NCBI RefSeq assembly: GCF_005780165.1
Contig: NZ_VAUV01000006.1
Coordinates: 310,001 to 374,000, forward strand
DNA from: Phragmitibacter flavus
GTDB lineage: Bacteria; Verrucomicrobiota; Verrucomicrobiia; Verrucomicrobiales; Verrucomicrobiaceae
Length of the DNA stretch: 64,000 bases
Direction: 5' to 3'
This document shows, piece after piece, positions 41,575-50,119 of the stretch. The translations under genes and the position numbers were made by a program. Under the pieces are notes generated by a model, which saw only the letters and a program-made list of their open reading frames with translations, did no database searches and had not been told where the DNA came from. Within the stretch, counting starts at the first letter, position 1. Each line of letters opens with the position of its first letter.

Positions 41575-42243
41575 ATGGATGCCTCCACCGAAACCCTGCT
41601 GGCCCCGCTGCTGCGCTCCGCCCGGCTCACCGAGTTGCAGAAGGCATTGCATGCCTCCCTCGCCGACGAACAGAGCCGTCGCGAACTTTTCCATGACGAG
41701 ATCGACGACTCCGTTAAAGCCGAGTTCATCAACGGCGAAATCATCATGCACTCCCCCGCCAAAACCCGCCACCTCAATGCCGTGAAATTCATTGCGCGGC
41801 TCCTCGACGCCTACGCAGAAACCCATTCCCTCGGCACCGTCTTCACCGAAAAGGCGCTCATCCGCCTGCCGCGCAACAGCTACGAACCCGACATCTGCTA
41901 TTTCCGCAAGGAAACCGCCGACCAGTTCACTCCCGATCAAACCCTCTTCCCTGCTCCCGACCTAATCGTCGAAGTCCTCTCCGAAACCACTGAACACCGC
42001 GATCGCGGCATCAAGATGGAAGACTACGCCGCCCACGGCGTCTCCGAATACTGGCTCGTTGATGCCGTCGGTGGGTTCATCGAACAATACCTGCCCGGCC
42101 CCGAGGGTCTCACCTTCCAGTTGGCCCGCAAAGTCGATCAAGGCACCCTTCCCAGCCACGCCCTCGCCGGGTTCATCCTCCCCGTGCCAGCTGCCTTCGA
42201 CCCCGTCGAAAACCGCCGCGCCCTGCTCGCCATCCTTCAGTAA
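41575..42243 (+). CDS. Uma2 family (DUF820) PD-(D/E)XK nuclease-like protein
   Basis: 222 residues. The Uma2/DUF820 pattern is visible: FINGEIIMHSPAKTRHLNAV, then FTEKALIRLPRNSYEPDICYF, DLIVEVLSETTEHRDRGIKM and YAAHGVSEYWLVD, which holds the PD-(D/E)XK-like residues (PD...EVL). Such proteins are abundant in cyanobacteria and some other phyla and often lie near mobile or repeated DNA; their biological target is unknown. It stands alone after an intergenic palindrome and the start lacks a Shine-Dalgarno sequence. The first ~45 residues are an extra N-terminal part that I do not recognise. Confidence 0.85.
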   Translation: MDASTETLLAPLLRSARLTELQKALHASLADEQSRRELFHDEIDDSVKAEFINGEIIMHSPAKTRHLNAVKFIARLLDAYAETHSLGTVFTEKALIRLPRNSYEPDICYFRKETADQFTPDQTLFPAPDLIVEVLSETTEHRDRGIKMEDYAAHGVSEYWLVDAVGGFIEQYLPGPEGLTFQLARKVDQGTLPSHALAGFILPVPAAFDPVENRRALLAILQ

Positions 42244-42291
42244 GTAGCAGCCTACGTGAGGAGGCTCTTTCTAAAAAGGCCCCTTCCGACA

Positions 42292-43203
42292 TTACCCCGC
42301 CGCCCGCTTCTCGCAATAAAGCGCAATCCCATCGGCGCCCATGTCCGTGTGATTCGCACACTGGTATAGATCCCAGTCCGCATCCCGCACCACCCCCTGC
42401 AGGCCCGCAAACATCCGCTCGCTCTGCTCATAACTGCGTCGCACCTTCTCCGCATCATATCCCGCGCGCAAAAAAGAACCCACGGTCTGATGAACCTGCG
42501 CCACTCGCAGCCGCTCCATCTCCATGTGCGCAGCGACGTCATCCAGGGCCCCAAAATGCGTCAGATACAGCCTTTTGAACTTCATCGCCTGTAACTTCAA
42601 AATCGATGCCTCATAAGCCACCGGATCAAACTGGGGAGGTGCCGCCGCCACGCTGATGTAGTTTTGCCCCTGCAACCTCACCCCCGCCACATCACCCGTA
42701 AAACAAACCCCCTCGCCCTCGATCTCAAACACATGATGATGCCGCGCATGCCCCGGCGTGTCATGCGCCACGAACACCGTCTCCCCAATTTCAATCCTCC
42801 CCCCATCCTCCACCGTCACCATCTGCTCCTCCGGCACCGGCAGCATCTCCCCCCAAAGCTCCTCCATGCGCTCCCCATAAACCATCTTCGCGCTTCCCAG
42901 CAATTTTGTCGGATCCATCAAATGTCCCACCGCCCGCGGATGCGCATACACCTTCGCTCCCTGCTTTTGCGCCCACCACCCTGCCGCCCCCGCATGATCC
43001 AAATGCACATGCGTCACCAGCACATGTTTCACGTCTCCCGGATCGAATCCCGCCTCTCGAATGCCCACCAACAAATTCTCCAAAGTCGACCCCGGCCCCG
43101 TCTCCACCAACGCCAGCTCCCCCGCTCCACACTCGACCAAAAACGCCGCAATCGTCCCCGCCATCCCCCGAAACTTCAAATCCAGCGTGTGAACCTTGCT
43201 CAT
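42292..43203 (-). CDS. metallo-beta-lactamase fold hydrolase
   Basis: 303 residues. MBL metal motif THVHLDHAGAAGWW (HxHxDH) at about 65-80, then HDTPGHARHHHVFE with the second His, FTGDVAGVRL with Asp, and LYLTHFGALDDVAAH. The other half (about 230-303) is helical. Such hydrolases act on thioesters, phosphodiesters or small molecules; no substrate can be named. It is downstream of pheA on the same strand with 58 bp between, including a heptad array, but no metabolic link is evident. Convergent with the Uma2 gene. Confidence 0.88.
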   Translation of the reverse strand: MSKVHTLDLKFRGMAGTIAAFLVECGAGELALVETGPGSTLENLLVGIREAGFDPGDVKHVLVTHVHLDHAGAAGWWAQKQGAKVYAHPRAVGHLMDPTKLLGSAKMVYGERMEELWGEMLPVPEEQMVTVEDGGRIEIGETVFVAHDTPGHARHHHVFEIEGEGVCFTGDVAGVRLQGQNYISVAAAPPQFDPVAYEASILKLQAMKFKRLYLTHFGALDDVAAHMEMERLRVAQVHQTVGSFLRAGYDAEKVRRSYEQSERMFAGLQGVVRDADWDLYQCANHTDMGADGIALYCEKRAAG

Positions 43204-43223
43204 AGCGCCTCAAGAACCATCAG

Positions 43224-43258
43224 CCTTTAGCCCTTATCCTTTCGCCTTTATCCTTTCC
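43224..43258 (+). repeat. heptad tandem repeat between two minus-strand genes (CCTTTAG type)
   Basis: Five 7-bp units (CCTTTAG-CCCTTAT and similar) ending three bases from the pheA stop. It does not precede a plus-strand start, so the arrays are not exclusively leaders. Confidence 0.65.
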
Positions 43259-43261
43259 CTC

Positions 43262-44356
43262 TCAGTCCCTGTCGCCCCAGTTCGACACCGGATAACTCCC
43301 CAAAATTTTGATGTGCGCGCCATCCCCACCGACATCCTCCTGCGCCTTTTTGAGTCCTTCATCGTGACAATGCCCCGTCACCTCCAGGAAAAACCTCACC
43401 CGGCTCGGCAGCCCCACCTCATCGGTCGTCACCGGACGGTTCTCAATGTGCCGCACGTTGATCCCCTGTTTCACAAACGCTTCAAGAATCTCAAACAAAG
43501 CCCCCACCTTGTCATGCGCCGTCACCATCAACAGCGTGTTGTCGTTCCCCGTCGCCGGAGCCGGACGCCGACCCAAAATAATGAACCGCGCCTGTGACGC
43601 ACTGTCATCAATCGACGACGCAATGATCTTCAAGCCCTGCAACTCCGCTCCCAACGCCGTCCCCAACGCCGCCGACGCTGGATGCTCACACGCAAACGCC
43701 GCCGCCTGACTCGTCGAAGGCGCCTCGCGCAGCTCCGCATCCGGGAAGTTCACCGTCAGCCACTTGCGACACTGCGCAATCACCTGCGGATGCCCGTAAA
43801 TGTAATCGACCGTATCGCGCGACCCGTTTGACATCAGCACCGTCTCCGTTCGCCAAAGAAACTGCGAGTAAATCTGCAACGGCGAATCCACCAGATGATC
43901 CAGCGTGTGATGCACCGCCCCTTCCGTCGAATGCTCAATCGGCAACACCCCGTAATCCGCCTCCTGCGAATTCACGCACTCGAACACATCCTCCGTGCTC
44001 GCCTCCGACACATACAATACCGAATTCCCAAACCGGCTGATCGCCGCCTGATGCGTCCACGATCCCGCCGGTCCCAAATACCCAATCCGCAAATCCTGCT
44101 CCAGCGCCAGCGCCGCCGAAATGATCTCACGATAAATGGCCCTGATCGACTTCTCCGGCAACCTCCCCTTGTGTTTCTGATTCAGCTCAATCAGCTTCAG
44201 CAGCAGCTTTTCTTCACGATCCGGGGCATAAATTTCCAGCCCCTCCTTGCGCTTGATCTCGCCCACCTGATGCACCAAATCCGCCCGTTCATTCAGGAAC
44301 TTCAGCAGCTCCCGGTCAACGCGGTCAATCTTGGTGCGGATGTCTTCAAGGCTCAT
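43262..44356 (-). CDS. pheA: bifunctional chorismate mutase / prephenate dehydratase (P-protein)
   Basis: 364 residues from the ATG at 44356 (the frame extends to 44464 without homology). Order: AroQ-type chorismate mutase helices (about 1-90, LEDIRTKIDRVDRELLKFLN then KEGLEIYAPDREEKLL), prephenate dehydratase (about 92-275, RIGYLGPAGSWTHQAA, DYGVLPIEHSTEGAVHHTL, ASTSQ-like PSTSQAAAFACE), then an ACT domain with IENRPV. Catalyses chorismate to prephenate and, if active, prephenate to phenylpyruvate. The TRF motif reads ARF (SQARFIILG), so the catalytic Thr is replaced by Ala, and the dehydratase half may be weak or regulatory. A monofunctional dehydratase is encoded at 21067-21906. Confidence 0.9.
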   Translation of the reverse strand: MSLEDIRTKIDRVDRELLKFLNERADLVHQVGEIKRKEGLEIYAPDREEKLLLKLIELNQKHKGRLPEKSIRAIYREIISAALALEQDLRIGYLGPAGSWTHQAAISRFGNSVLYVSEASTEDVFECVNSQEADYGVLPIEHSTEGAVHHTLDHLVDSPLQIYSQFLWRTETVLMSNGSRDTVDYIYGHPQVIAQCRKWLTVNFPDAELREAPSTSQAAAFACEHPASAALGTALGAELQGLKIIASSIDDSASQARFIILGRRPAPATGNDNTLLMVTAHDKVGALFEILEAFVKQGINVRHIENRPVTTDEVGLPSRVRFFLEVTGHCHDEGLKKAQEDVGGDGAHIKILGSYPVSNWGDRD

Positions 44357-44462
44357 GGCAAAAAATTCCCTGTAAGACTTAGAGCAAGGCATCCAGCGCT
44401 GGAAAGCAGAAAATACCGATAGTTTCGTTTTGCCTCGAAACCTCCCCCCATCAGATGCTCCC

Positions 44463-44540
44463 ATCTGTGGTTATCTGTGTCGATCTGTGGTTCTACTCCA
44501 GTCTTGTAAAACCACAGATGGACACCGATAAACCCGGATA
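44463..44540. repeat. intergenic repeat with ATCTGTGG words and inverted copy
   Basis: ATCTGTGGTT occurs twice (44463-44472, 44483-44492), with the spaced word ATCTGTGT between; the inverted copy AACCACAGAT at 44510-44519 follows a 17-base loop. This resembles widespread intergenic repeats of this wording in several phyla. It lies upstream of pheA and next to the hydrolase stop. Confidence 0.65.
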
Positions 44541-44552
44541 AACTGCCTTTCT

Positions 44553-45677
44553 CTACCGCTTCAACCACCATTCAAAAAACGCATAAACCGCCGCGTTAGA
44601 CTCCACCGTCGGATCATGCTTCTCCCGATTGGTCATCCCCACCCGGTTCTCCACCCCCAGCAACCGGTTCACCGCCACCGCGTGATTCAGCGCCATCCAG
44701 CGCGAAGGAAAATCCTCCGAACCCCCGGATACCAAAAACGGCCGTGGTGCCATCAATGCATGCAACTCCACCAGATCATGCCCCCCCTCCACCAGCTTTT
44801 TATACGCCCCGCCACGCGGATTCTCCTTCGTGATCAACCCCCGCTTCGGCACCGCCCCCCGCTCGTTCCCCAAATACCACGGCTCCCAATAATTCACACT
44901 CGGCCTCTCCTCGTCAAAAACCACCCCACCATCCGACCACACGGCGCACGCATACTTCTCCCACAAGCACGACCCGAACATCGCCCACTTTCCCCCATAC
45001 GAATGCCCCACAATGCCAATCCGGCTCTCATCCACCTCCGTTAAATTCGCCAGCACCAACCACGCATTCGCCGCCACATACCCCAGATACGAAAGCGGCT
45101 GGCACGCCGCCCCCTCACTCAGCACCGGCTTCCGCGCATCCCCACCCGGCGACCCAAAACTCAACGTCACAAACCCCCGCTTGGCCAGCTGCAACGCAAA
45201 ATCCCGCAAGGGCTTCCCGCCCAATCCCGCACTCGTCTCCGCCTCATAAAACGGCACCACCACCGCCGGAAACGGACCTTCCCCCTCCGGCACCATGAGA
45301 TACCCCAGCTCACTCCTCCCCGGTGCCATCGGCACCCGCACCCGACTTTGCCAGAAATTCTCCCGCTTCACCCGCTCCAGCACCTCGAGCTTCAGCTCAT
45401 CACCCGTCAACAACCTCGGCCACTCCCCCATCAATCCATGCCACGTCTCCAAAATCTCAGCCCTTCGCTCCTTCCATTCCTCCGCCGACTTCACCACCCG
45501 CCCATCCTCAAACACCAACGGCGACCGATGCCCGCTCAGCTTCCCCGCAAACTCCCCCGGCACCTCAAAAAAACTACGGATCTCCCCCGGCAGCTCCGCT
45601 TCCTGTGCCGACCCCTGAACAACACCCAGCAAAATCGCCAAAAGACATCTGAAAAATCGCCACCTGATTGTCATCAC
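44553..45677 (-). CDS. secreted alpha/beta hydrolase, dienelactone-hydrolase/acetyl-esterase type
   Basis: 374 residues with a signal peptide (LLAILLGVVQGSAQ). Seen: MVPEGEGPFPAVVVPFYEAE, an oxyanion-like region; the nucleophile elbow GIVGHSYGGKWAMFGSC with Ser; ERPSVNYWEPWYLG; the acid loop LMAPRPFLVSGGSEDFPSRW with Asp; and EKHDPT with the His. This is the pattern of bacterial secreted acetyl-xylan/glucuronoyl-type esterases, acting on plant or surface polysaccharides, though no substrate is proved. Start codon of two adjacent Met choices (45677 or 45674). Confidence 0.83.
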   Translation of the reverse strand: MMTIRWRFFRCLLAILLGVVQGSAQEAELPGEIRSFFEVPGEFAGKLSGHRSPLVFEDGRVVKSAEEWKERRAEILETWHGLMGEWPRLLTGDELKLEVLERVKRENFWQSRVRVPMAPGRSELGYLMVPEGEGPFPAVVVPFYEAETSAGLGGKPLRDFALQLAKRGFVTLSFGSPGGDARKPVLSEGAACQPLSYLGYVAANAWLVLANLTEVDESRIGIVGHSYGGKWAMFGSCLWEKYACAVWSDGGVVFDEERPSVNYWEPWYLGNERGAVPKRGLITKENPRGGAYKKLVEGGHDLVELHALMAPRPFLVSGGSEDFPSRWMALNHAVAVNRLLGVENRVGMTNREKHDPTVESNAAVYAFFEWWLKR

Positions 45678-45915
45678 CTACAAACGCCACTCCTATAACC
45701 TCATCCATCACCCGGTTCCTGTTTCGATCGAAAAAGCGCATCCTTCGTCGTTTTTAAATCACCTTCCCTGCCCATCCGCCACCTACATAACCCCAGCTTA
45801 CAGTTGCACTCCGCCTCTGTGAGACTAAAAAATCTCATTTTCCGCATTCACCGTGGACGTCATCATCGCCACATCTCCTCCCGCCATCAGTCCGCCGATT
45901 CGACCGTTTGTTCCC

Positions 45916-47031
45916 ATGAAAGTTCTTATCACCAACAACCGCCTCGAGTTTCGTGGCGGTGCCGAAAGTTTTGTGCGCGACCTCGCCCGCAACCTGCAAT
46001 CCTTTGGCCACACCGTCATGGCCTACAGCAGCGACCTCGGCCAGCGCGACCGGCTCCTCACCTACGACCAGGTTCCCGTCACCACCGACCTCGCCAACCT
46101 CCCCTTCAAACCCGACATCATCCACGCCCAGCATCACCTGGATGCCATCACCGCCATTGCCGCCCTTCCGGGCGTTCCCGCCGTCTACCACATTCACGGT
46201 GCCGTCTGGCGCGACCGACCGCCCATCCACCCCGCCATCAAACATTACCTCGCCATGTCCCGCACCATTCGCGAGCGGGCCATGATCGAAAACAACATCC
46301 CCCCATCCGATATCACCGTTTTTCTCAACAGCGTCGATCTTCACCGCTTCCAACGCATTCGCAACCTGCCCGAAAAACCCCTTCGCGCCCTCTTCTACAA
46401 TCCCAATCACGGCCCCCAAAGCCCTGTTTACCAAACCATCCGCGAAGCCGCCGAAACCTGTGGACTTACTCTCGACGCCATCGGCTACCACTTCAGCAAC
46501 ATGATCAACAACCCCCAGGAAGTGCTCTCCACCTATGACGTGGTTTTCGCCTCCGGCCTCTCCGCGATCGATGCCCTCGCCAGCGGCTGCGCCGTCATCG
46601 TGGTCGGCGCCAACGGCTGCGGTCCCCTCATCTGCCGCGAAAACTACGACCGCCTTCGCACCGTCAACTTCTCCATTCCCATCAATTCCCCGCCCCCATC
46701 CGTCGCTGGGATCATCGAAGAAATCCGCCGTTACTCCCAGGAAGACGCCACCGCCATCTGCCAAACCCTCCGTCACGATGCCGATCAGCAACGTTCCACC
46801 CGCGACCTCATCCGCATCTACGAATCCGTCATCCAGCAATACCACGACCATCCGCCCAGCCTGGAGGACCAGATGCTCGGCCTTTCCAACTACTTGCGCA
46901 CCCTGGTGCCGCTCATCAAAATGGTGGACGACAACCAATGCCAAAACGGCATGCCCGCCTACAAAGCCGAAGCCATCGACGAACTCAGCAACCACTTGCT
47001 CAACATCGTCAACATCATCCGGCATCCCTAA
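45916..47031 (+). CDS. glycosyltransferase, GT-B-like
   Basis: 371 residues from the ATG at 45916 (the GTG at 45853 opens the frame but lies in the leader). The GT4-like N-terminus MKVLITNNRLEFRGGAESFV is typical, followed by DIIHAQHHLDAITAIAALPG. The donor half includes VFLNSVDLHRFQRIRNL, ALFYNPNHGPQSP, YDVVFASGLSAIDALASGCAVIV and GCGPLI. The EX7E motif of classic GT4 enzymes is not clear, so the family is a guess. The C-terminus (about 300-371) is helical. It is followed after 15 bp by a second glycosyltransferase-like gene, so the two probably act together on a surface glycan. Confidence 0.72.
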   Translation: MKVLITNNRLEFRGGAESFVRDLARNLQSFGHTVMAYSSDLGQRDRLLTYDQVPVTTDLANLPFKPDIIHAQHHLDAITAIAALPGVPAVYHIHGAVWRDRPPIHPAIKHYLAMSRTIRERAMIENNIPPSDITVFLNSVDLHRFQRIRNLPEKPLRALFYNPNHGPQSPVYQTIREAAETCGLTLDAIGYHFSNMINNPQEVLSTYDVVFASGLSAIDALASGCAVIVVGANGCGPLICRENYDRLRTVNFSIPINSPPPSVAGIIEEIRRYSQEDATAICQTLRHDADQQRSTRDLIRIYESVIQQYHDHPPSLEDQMLGLSNYLRTLVPLIKMVDDNQCQNGMPAYKAEAIDELSNHLLNIVNIIRHP

Positions 47032-47046
47032 CAACTCCGCCTTTCC

Positions 47047-48546
47047 ATGAGCCACCCCATCCCACTATCCGACACGCCAACACGATGGGAACCGGTTCTC
47101 GAAAGTTGCCTCCAGGAACTTCGCGCCTTCATCACCACTCCCGGCCTCGGCAGCCTCGGCCTCGGCGTTGCTGATCTCGACATGCAACTTTGGATGCTCG
47201 GTCAGGAATGGCTGCGCGAGCATCCTCCGCTCACCCCCGCCACTGGACTCCGCGACGTTTACCTCACCACTCAAATTTACGACAAAGGCGGCCATACCCC
47301 GCTCATCGGCGACTTTGCCCGCGCCCTCGCCTCCGACGAAAACACCGGAGACTCGGCCCCGCCCCATCTCATCGTCACCAACCTCCTCGCCCACAACAAA
47401 CCAAAAATCTCGCAGGCAATCCTCGACCGGCTCGACTTCCATTCCGATCAGATCACCCTCCTTACCGGTCCAACCCTCGACGAGCGGCTGCATCAGCTCT
47501 TTACCCAACTCATCACGCTTCGACCCAAGCGCCTCTTTCTCTTCCACCACCCCGACGACCCCCTTCCCTGCGTCGTCGCGCATGATGCCATCTGCCCCCG
47601 CCGTTATCTCGTTCACCACGCGGATGCCACCCCCTCTTTCGGTCTGCATCTTCCCGACACTCCGGTGATCGAACTCAATCCCTACGCCGCCGCGCTCTCG
47701 CGCAGCCAGGGGCTCGATCCCGGACTGCTCATCCCCACCTGTCCCGATCCCGGTCCACGCCCCACCGGGTTCCTGAGCCGCGGCAAACTCGTCACCGCCA
47801 CCTGCGGGAGCGAACACAAATATATCGGGGCCACCAGTTGCCCCTACACCCAGGCCGTTGCTGTCATCCTCAGAACCACCGGCGGCTGGCATATTCACAT
47901 CGGCCCCCTCAGCGAGACATTGCTGGCTGAAATCCATGCCGGACTCGACCGCTTCCAAATTCCCCCCGACCGTTTCACCCACGTTCGCTGGGCCCCTTCC
48001 CTCGCCCATTGCCTGTGGGAGCACCATTGCGATCTTTACCTCTCCTCCTACCCCATCGACGGCGCCCGCGCCAATGCGGAGGTTGCCGCCTCATCCACTC
48101 CGCATCTCCGCCGGCTTTGCCATCCCGGCACCCCGGCCTCTCCCGATTTTTTCGAATACGAAGGCGGGCTTACGTGGCGCAATTGGGACGACCTCATCGC
48201 CACCCTCCAAACCCTCATCGCCGAGCCAACCTCTCTGGAGAATCGATCCGTCGCCATTCGCGAGTCCTACCAACGCCTTCATCACCCCGAGATCTTTGCC
48301 GCCAACCTTCGGGAGCTGCTCGATCACGGCCCCGGACATCAGGATCCGCAATCTGAATCAAGACAACTTCAGGTCATGCGCACCGTCATGCATCACAGTC
48401 TGGTTCAAGCACGCAAAAATCATCTCGAACTCCTACGTCATCGCGACCAAACCATTGCAAAGATTCAGTCTCTCGAGCAGACCATCCAATCACTTCAGCG
48501 CCCCGTCCGCCGTTGGTGGCAGCCGTTCAGAACCCAATCAGATTAA
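47047..48546 (+). CDS. glycosyltransferase-like protein with C-terminal coiled coil
   Basis: 499 residues. GT-B-like features: LTTQIYDKGGHTPLIGDFAR in the N-terminal half (an acceptor-binding loop style), LRPKRLFLFHHPDDPLPCVV, GKLVTATCGSEHKYIG in the middle, then GWHIHIGPLSETLLAEIHAG, LYLSSYPIDGARANAEVAAS in a donor-binding region and a C-terminal coiled coil (about 440-490, ELLRHRDQTIAKIQSLEQTI). No signal peptide, so it is cytoplasmic. Together with the preceding gene it could make a glycan side chain. No close family recognised. Its last nine bases overlap the convergent Mur-ligase gene. Confidence 0.62.
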   Translation: MSHPIPLSDTPTRWEPVLESCLQELRAFITTPGLGSLGLGVADLDMQLWMLGQEWLREHPPLTPATGLRDVYLTTQIYDKGGHTPLIGDFARALASDENTGDSAPPHLIVTNLLAHNKPKISQAILDRLDFHSDQITLLTGPTLDERLHQLFTQLITLRPKRLFLFHHPDDPLPCVVAHDAICPRRYLVHHADATPSFGLHLPDTPVIELNPYAAALSRSQGLDPGLLIPTCPDPGPRPTGFLSRGKLVTATCGSEHKYIGATSCPYTQAVAVILRTTGGWHIHIGPLSETLLAEIHAGLDRFQIPPDRFTHVRWAPSLAHCLWEHHCDLYLSSYPIDGARANAEVAASSTPHLRRLCHPGTPASPDFFEYEGGLTWRNWDDLIATLQTLIAEPTSLENRSVAIRESYQRLHHPEIFAANLRELLDHGPGHQDPQSESRQLQVMRTVMHHSLVQARKNHLELLRHRDQTIAKIQSLEQTIQSLQRPVRRWWQPFRTQSD

Positions 48547-49983
48547 AGTCATGTCTACCGCCACCCTCGTATCTGGACTGCGGCCAAGGGCCTGTTCGAC
48601 GACACCGAGCAGATGACGTGACTGTTCCAACAACGAAAGCGCCACCACATCGCCCGGCTTCAACCCCGCCATCAGCGCTTCAGACAAACCTGCCCCTCCC
48701 ATCAACACCACACAAGCCGTGCCTACCGCCACCAGCTCTTGGTGCAAACGCTCAAGACTAAAGTTGCCGCCCTTCCAGACTCTTCCCGCGCCTGGCCGAT
48801 GCTCATACGACGGCAATAACATCACCTCATCCGCCCCGGCCAAAGCCCCTGGTAACTGCTTTTGGTAGACCCAGTCCTGACCGCCCGTCGCCCTTGGTTG
48901 AATCACCAGCACCACCCGCCGCCCCGGAAACTGCTGCCTCAAACTCTGCAAAAATCCCCGCAACGCCGAAGGATGCGTCGCCTTGTCCGAGACCAGCACG
49001 TGGCTCCCCACCAACGTCTTTTCCTGCCGGTTCGCAATGCCCTTGAACTCCGCCATCGCCAGTGCCGATTCCGCATACGAAACCCCAAAATGGTCCGCCA
49101 GTGCCGCCGCCATGGCCGCATTTTTCACGTTCATGCGCCCAAAAAGGCCCAGCTTGAATTCCACCCCGCCGAACCGAAACCGCGAGCACTCCTTCTCCAA
49201 TTTTACATCCTCGATTCGCTCATCTGCCATCTCATCAGATCCCACCGAGATCACCCTGCAACCCGCCTCCCTTCGCAAACGCGGCGTCGCCTCGTCATCC
49301 TCCGACAACACCAAACACCCCGACTCCGGAAGCAACTTCACCAAATCGATGAATACCTCCAGCAACGACTCCATCCCATCATACAAGTCCGGGTGATCCT
49401 CCAACACATTCGTCACCAAAACTCCTTCCGGACGATAGTGCATGAACTTTGGCTGCCGATCATCAAAACACGATGCATATTCGTCCCCCTCCAGCACCGC
49501 AATCGCCGCCCCGCTCCGCAACCTCGCGGGCGACTTCAGGTTGTCAGCCAGCCCCCCCACAAAGTAGTTCGGTGACCGGCCCGCATGTTCCAAAATCCAC
49601 GCCAGCATCGCCGTCGTCGTTGTTTTGCCAAGCGCCCCCGCCACCACCGCATTGCGCGAATTCATTAAGAAATGGCGGTTCAAAAATTGCGGAAACGAGC
49701 AGTAGTCGAATCCATTTCTCATCACCCACTGCAACTCAGGATTGTCTTCAGTCACTCTCTTGCCCACCACCACCAGATCCGTATCCGCCGGGATGTTGTG
49801 TTCATTGTAAGGCGTTGAAATCACCAGTCCGGCCTGCACCAAATAATCACTCATCGGAGCATAACAACCCTCATCAGATCCCGTCACCCGCCATCCCTCC
49901 CGAGCCAGCGCGGCCGCAATCGGTGCCATTCCCTTGCCACAAACACCAATGAAGTGAAGCCGCTGTTTGGTGTTGTTGCTCAT
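48538..49983 (-). CDS. mpl: Mpl-like Mur ligase (UDP-MurNAc:tripeptide ligase)
   Basis: 481 residues. Should ligate recycled L-Ala-gamma-D-Glu-meso-Dap to UDP-MurNAc in peptidoglycan recycling, in the cytosol. Order: N-terminal Rossmann domain RLHFIGVCGKGMAPIAAALA, an ATP domain with the P-loop variant VAGALGKTTTTAMLAW (usually GTHGKTT), then VLEGDEYASCFDDRQPKFMHY and VLVTNVLEDHPDLYDGM, then FGRMNVKNAAMAAALADHFG, and a C-terminal domain with SDKATHPSALRGFLQSLRQQ. The DEY...KFxHY pattern fits Mpl better than MurC. The altered P-loop may mean an unusual family member. Convergent with the glycosyltransferase-like gene, overlapping by 9 bases. Confidence 0.8.
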   Translation of the reverse strand: MSNNTKQRLHFIGVCGKGMAPIAAALAREGWRVTGSDEGCYAPMSDYLVQAGLVISTPYNEHNIPADTDLVVVGKRVTEDNPELQWVMRNGFDYCSFPQFLNRHFLMNSRNAVVAGALGKTTTTAMLAWILEHAGRSPNYFVGGLADNLKSPARLRSGAAIAVLEGDEYASCFDDRQPKFMHYRPEGVLVTNVLEDHPDLYDGMESLLEVFIDLVKLLPESGCLVLSEDDEATPRLRREAGCRVISVGSDEMADERIEDVKLEKECSRFRFGGVEFKLGLFGRMNVKNAAMAAALADHFGVSYAESALAMAEFKGIANRQEKTLVGSHVLVSDKATHPSALRGFLQSLRQQFPGRRVVLVIQPRATGGQDWVYQKQLPGALAGADEVMLLPSYEHRPGAGRVWKGGNFSLERLHQELVAVGTACVVLMGGAGLSEALMAGLKPGDVVALSLLEQSRHLLGVVEQALGRSPDTRVAVDMTLI

Positions 49984-50119
49984 TTGAATCGTCCAACCTG
50001 TTTTTCGTTCGGCGTAGATTGCCTACTTATTAGTTGCCCAAATATTTTCAAAGGTGACCGCATTTTCATTAATTTTTTCAATGCTTCACAATCCTGATCC
50101 CCCCAGCTTAAAATGGATC

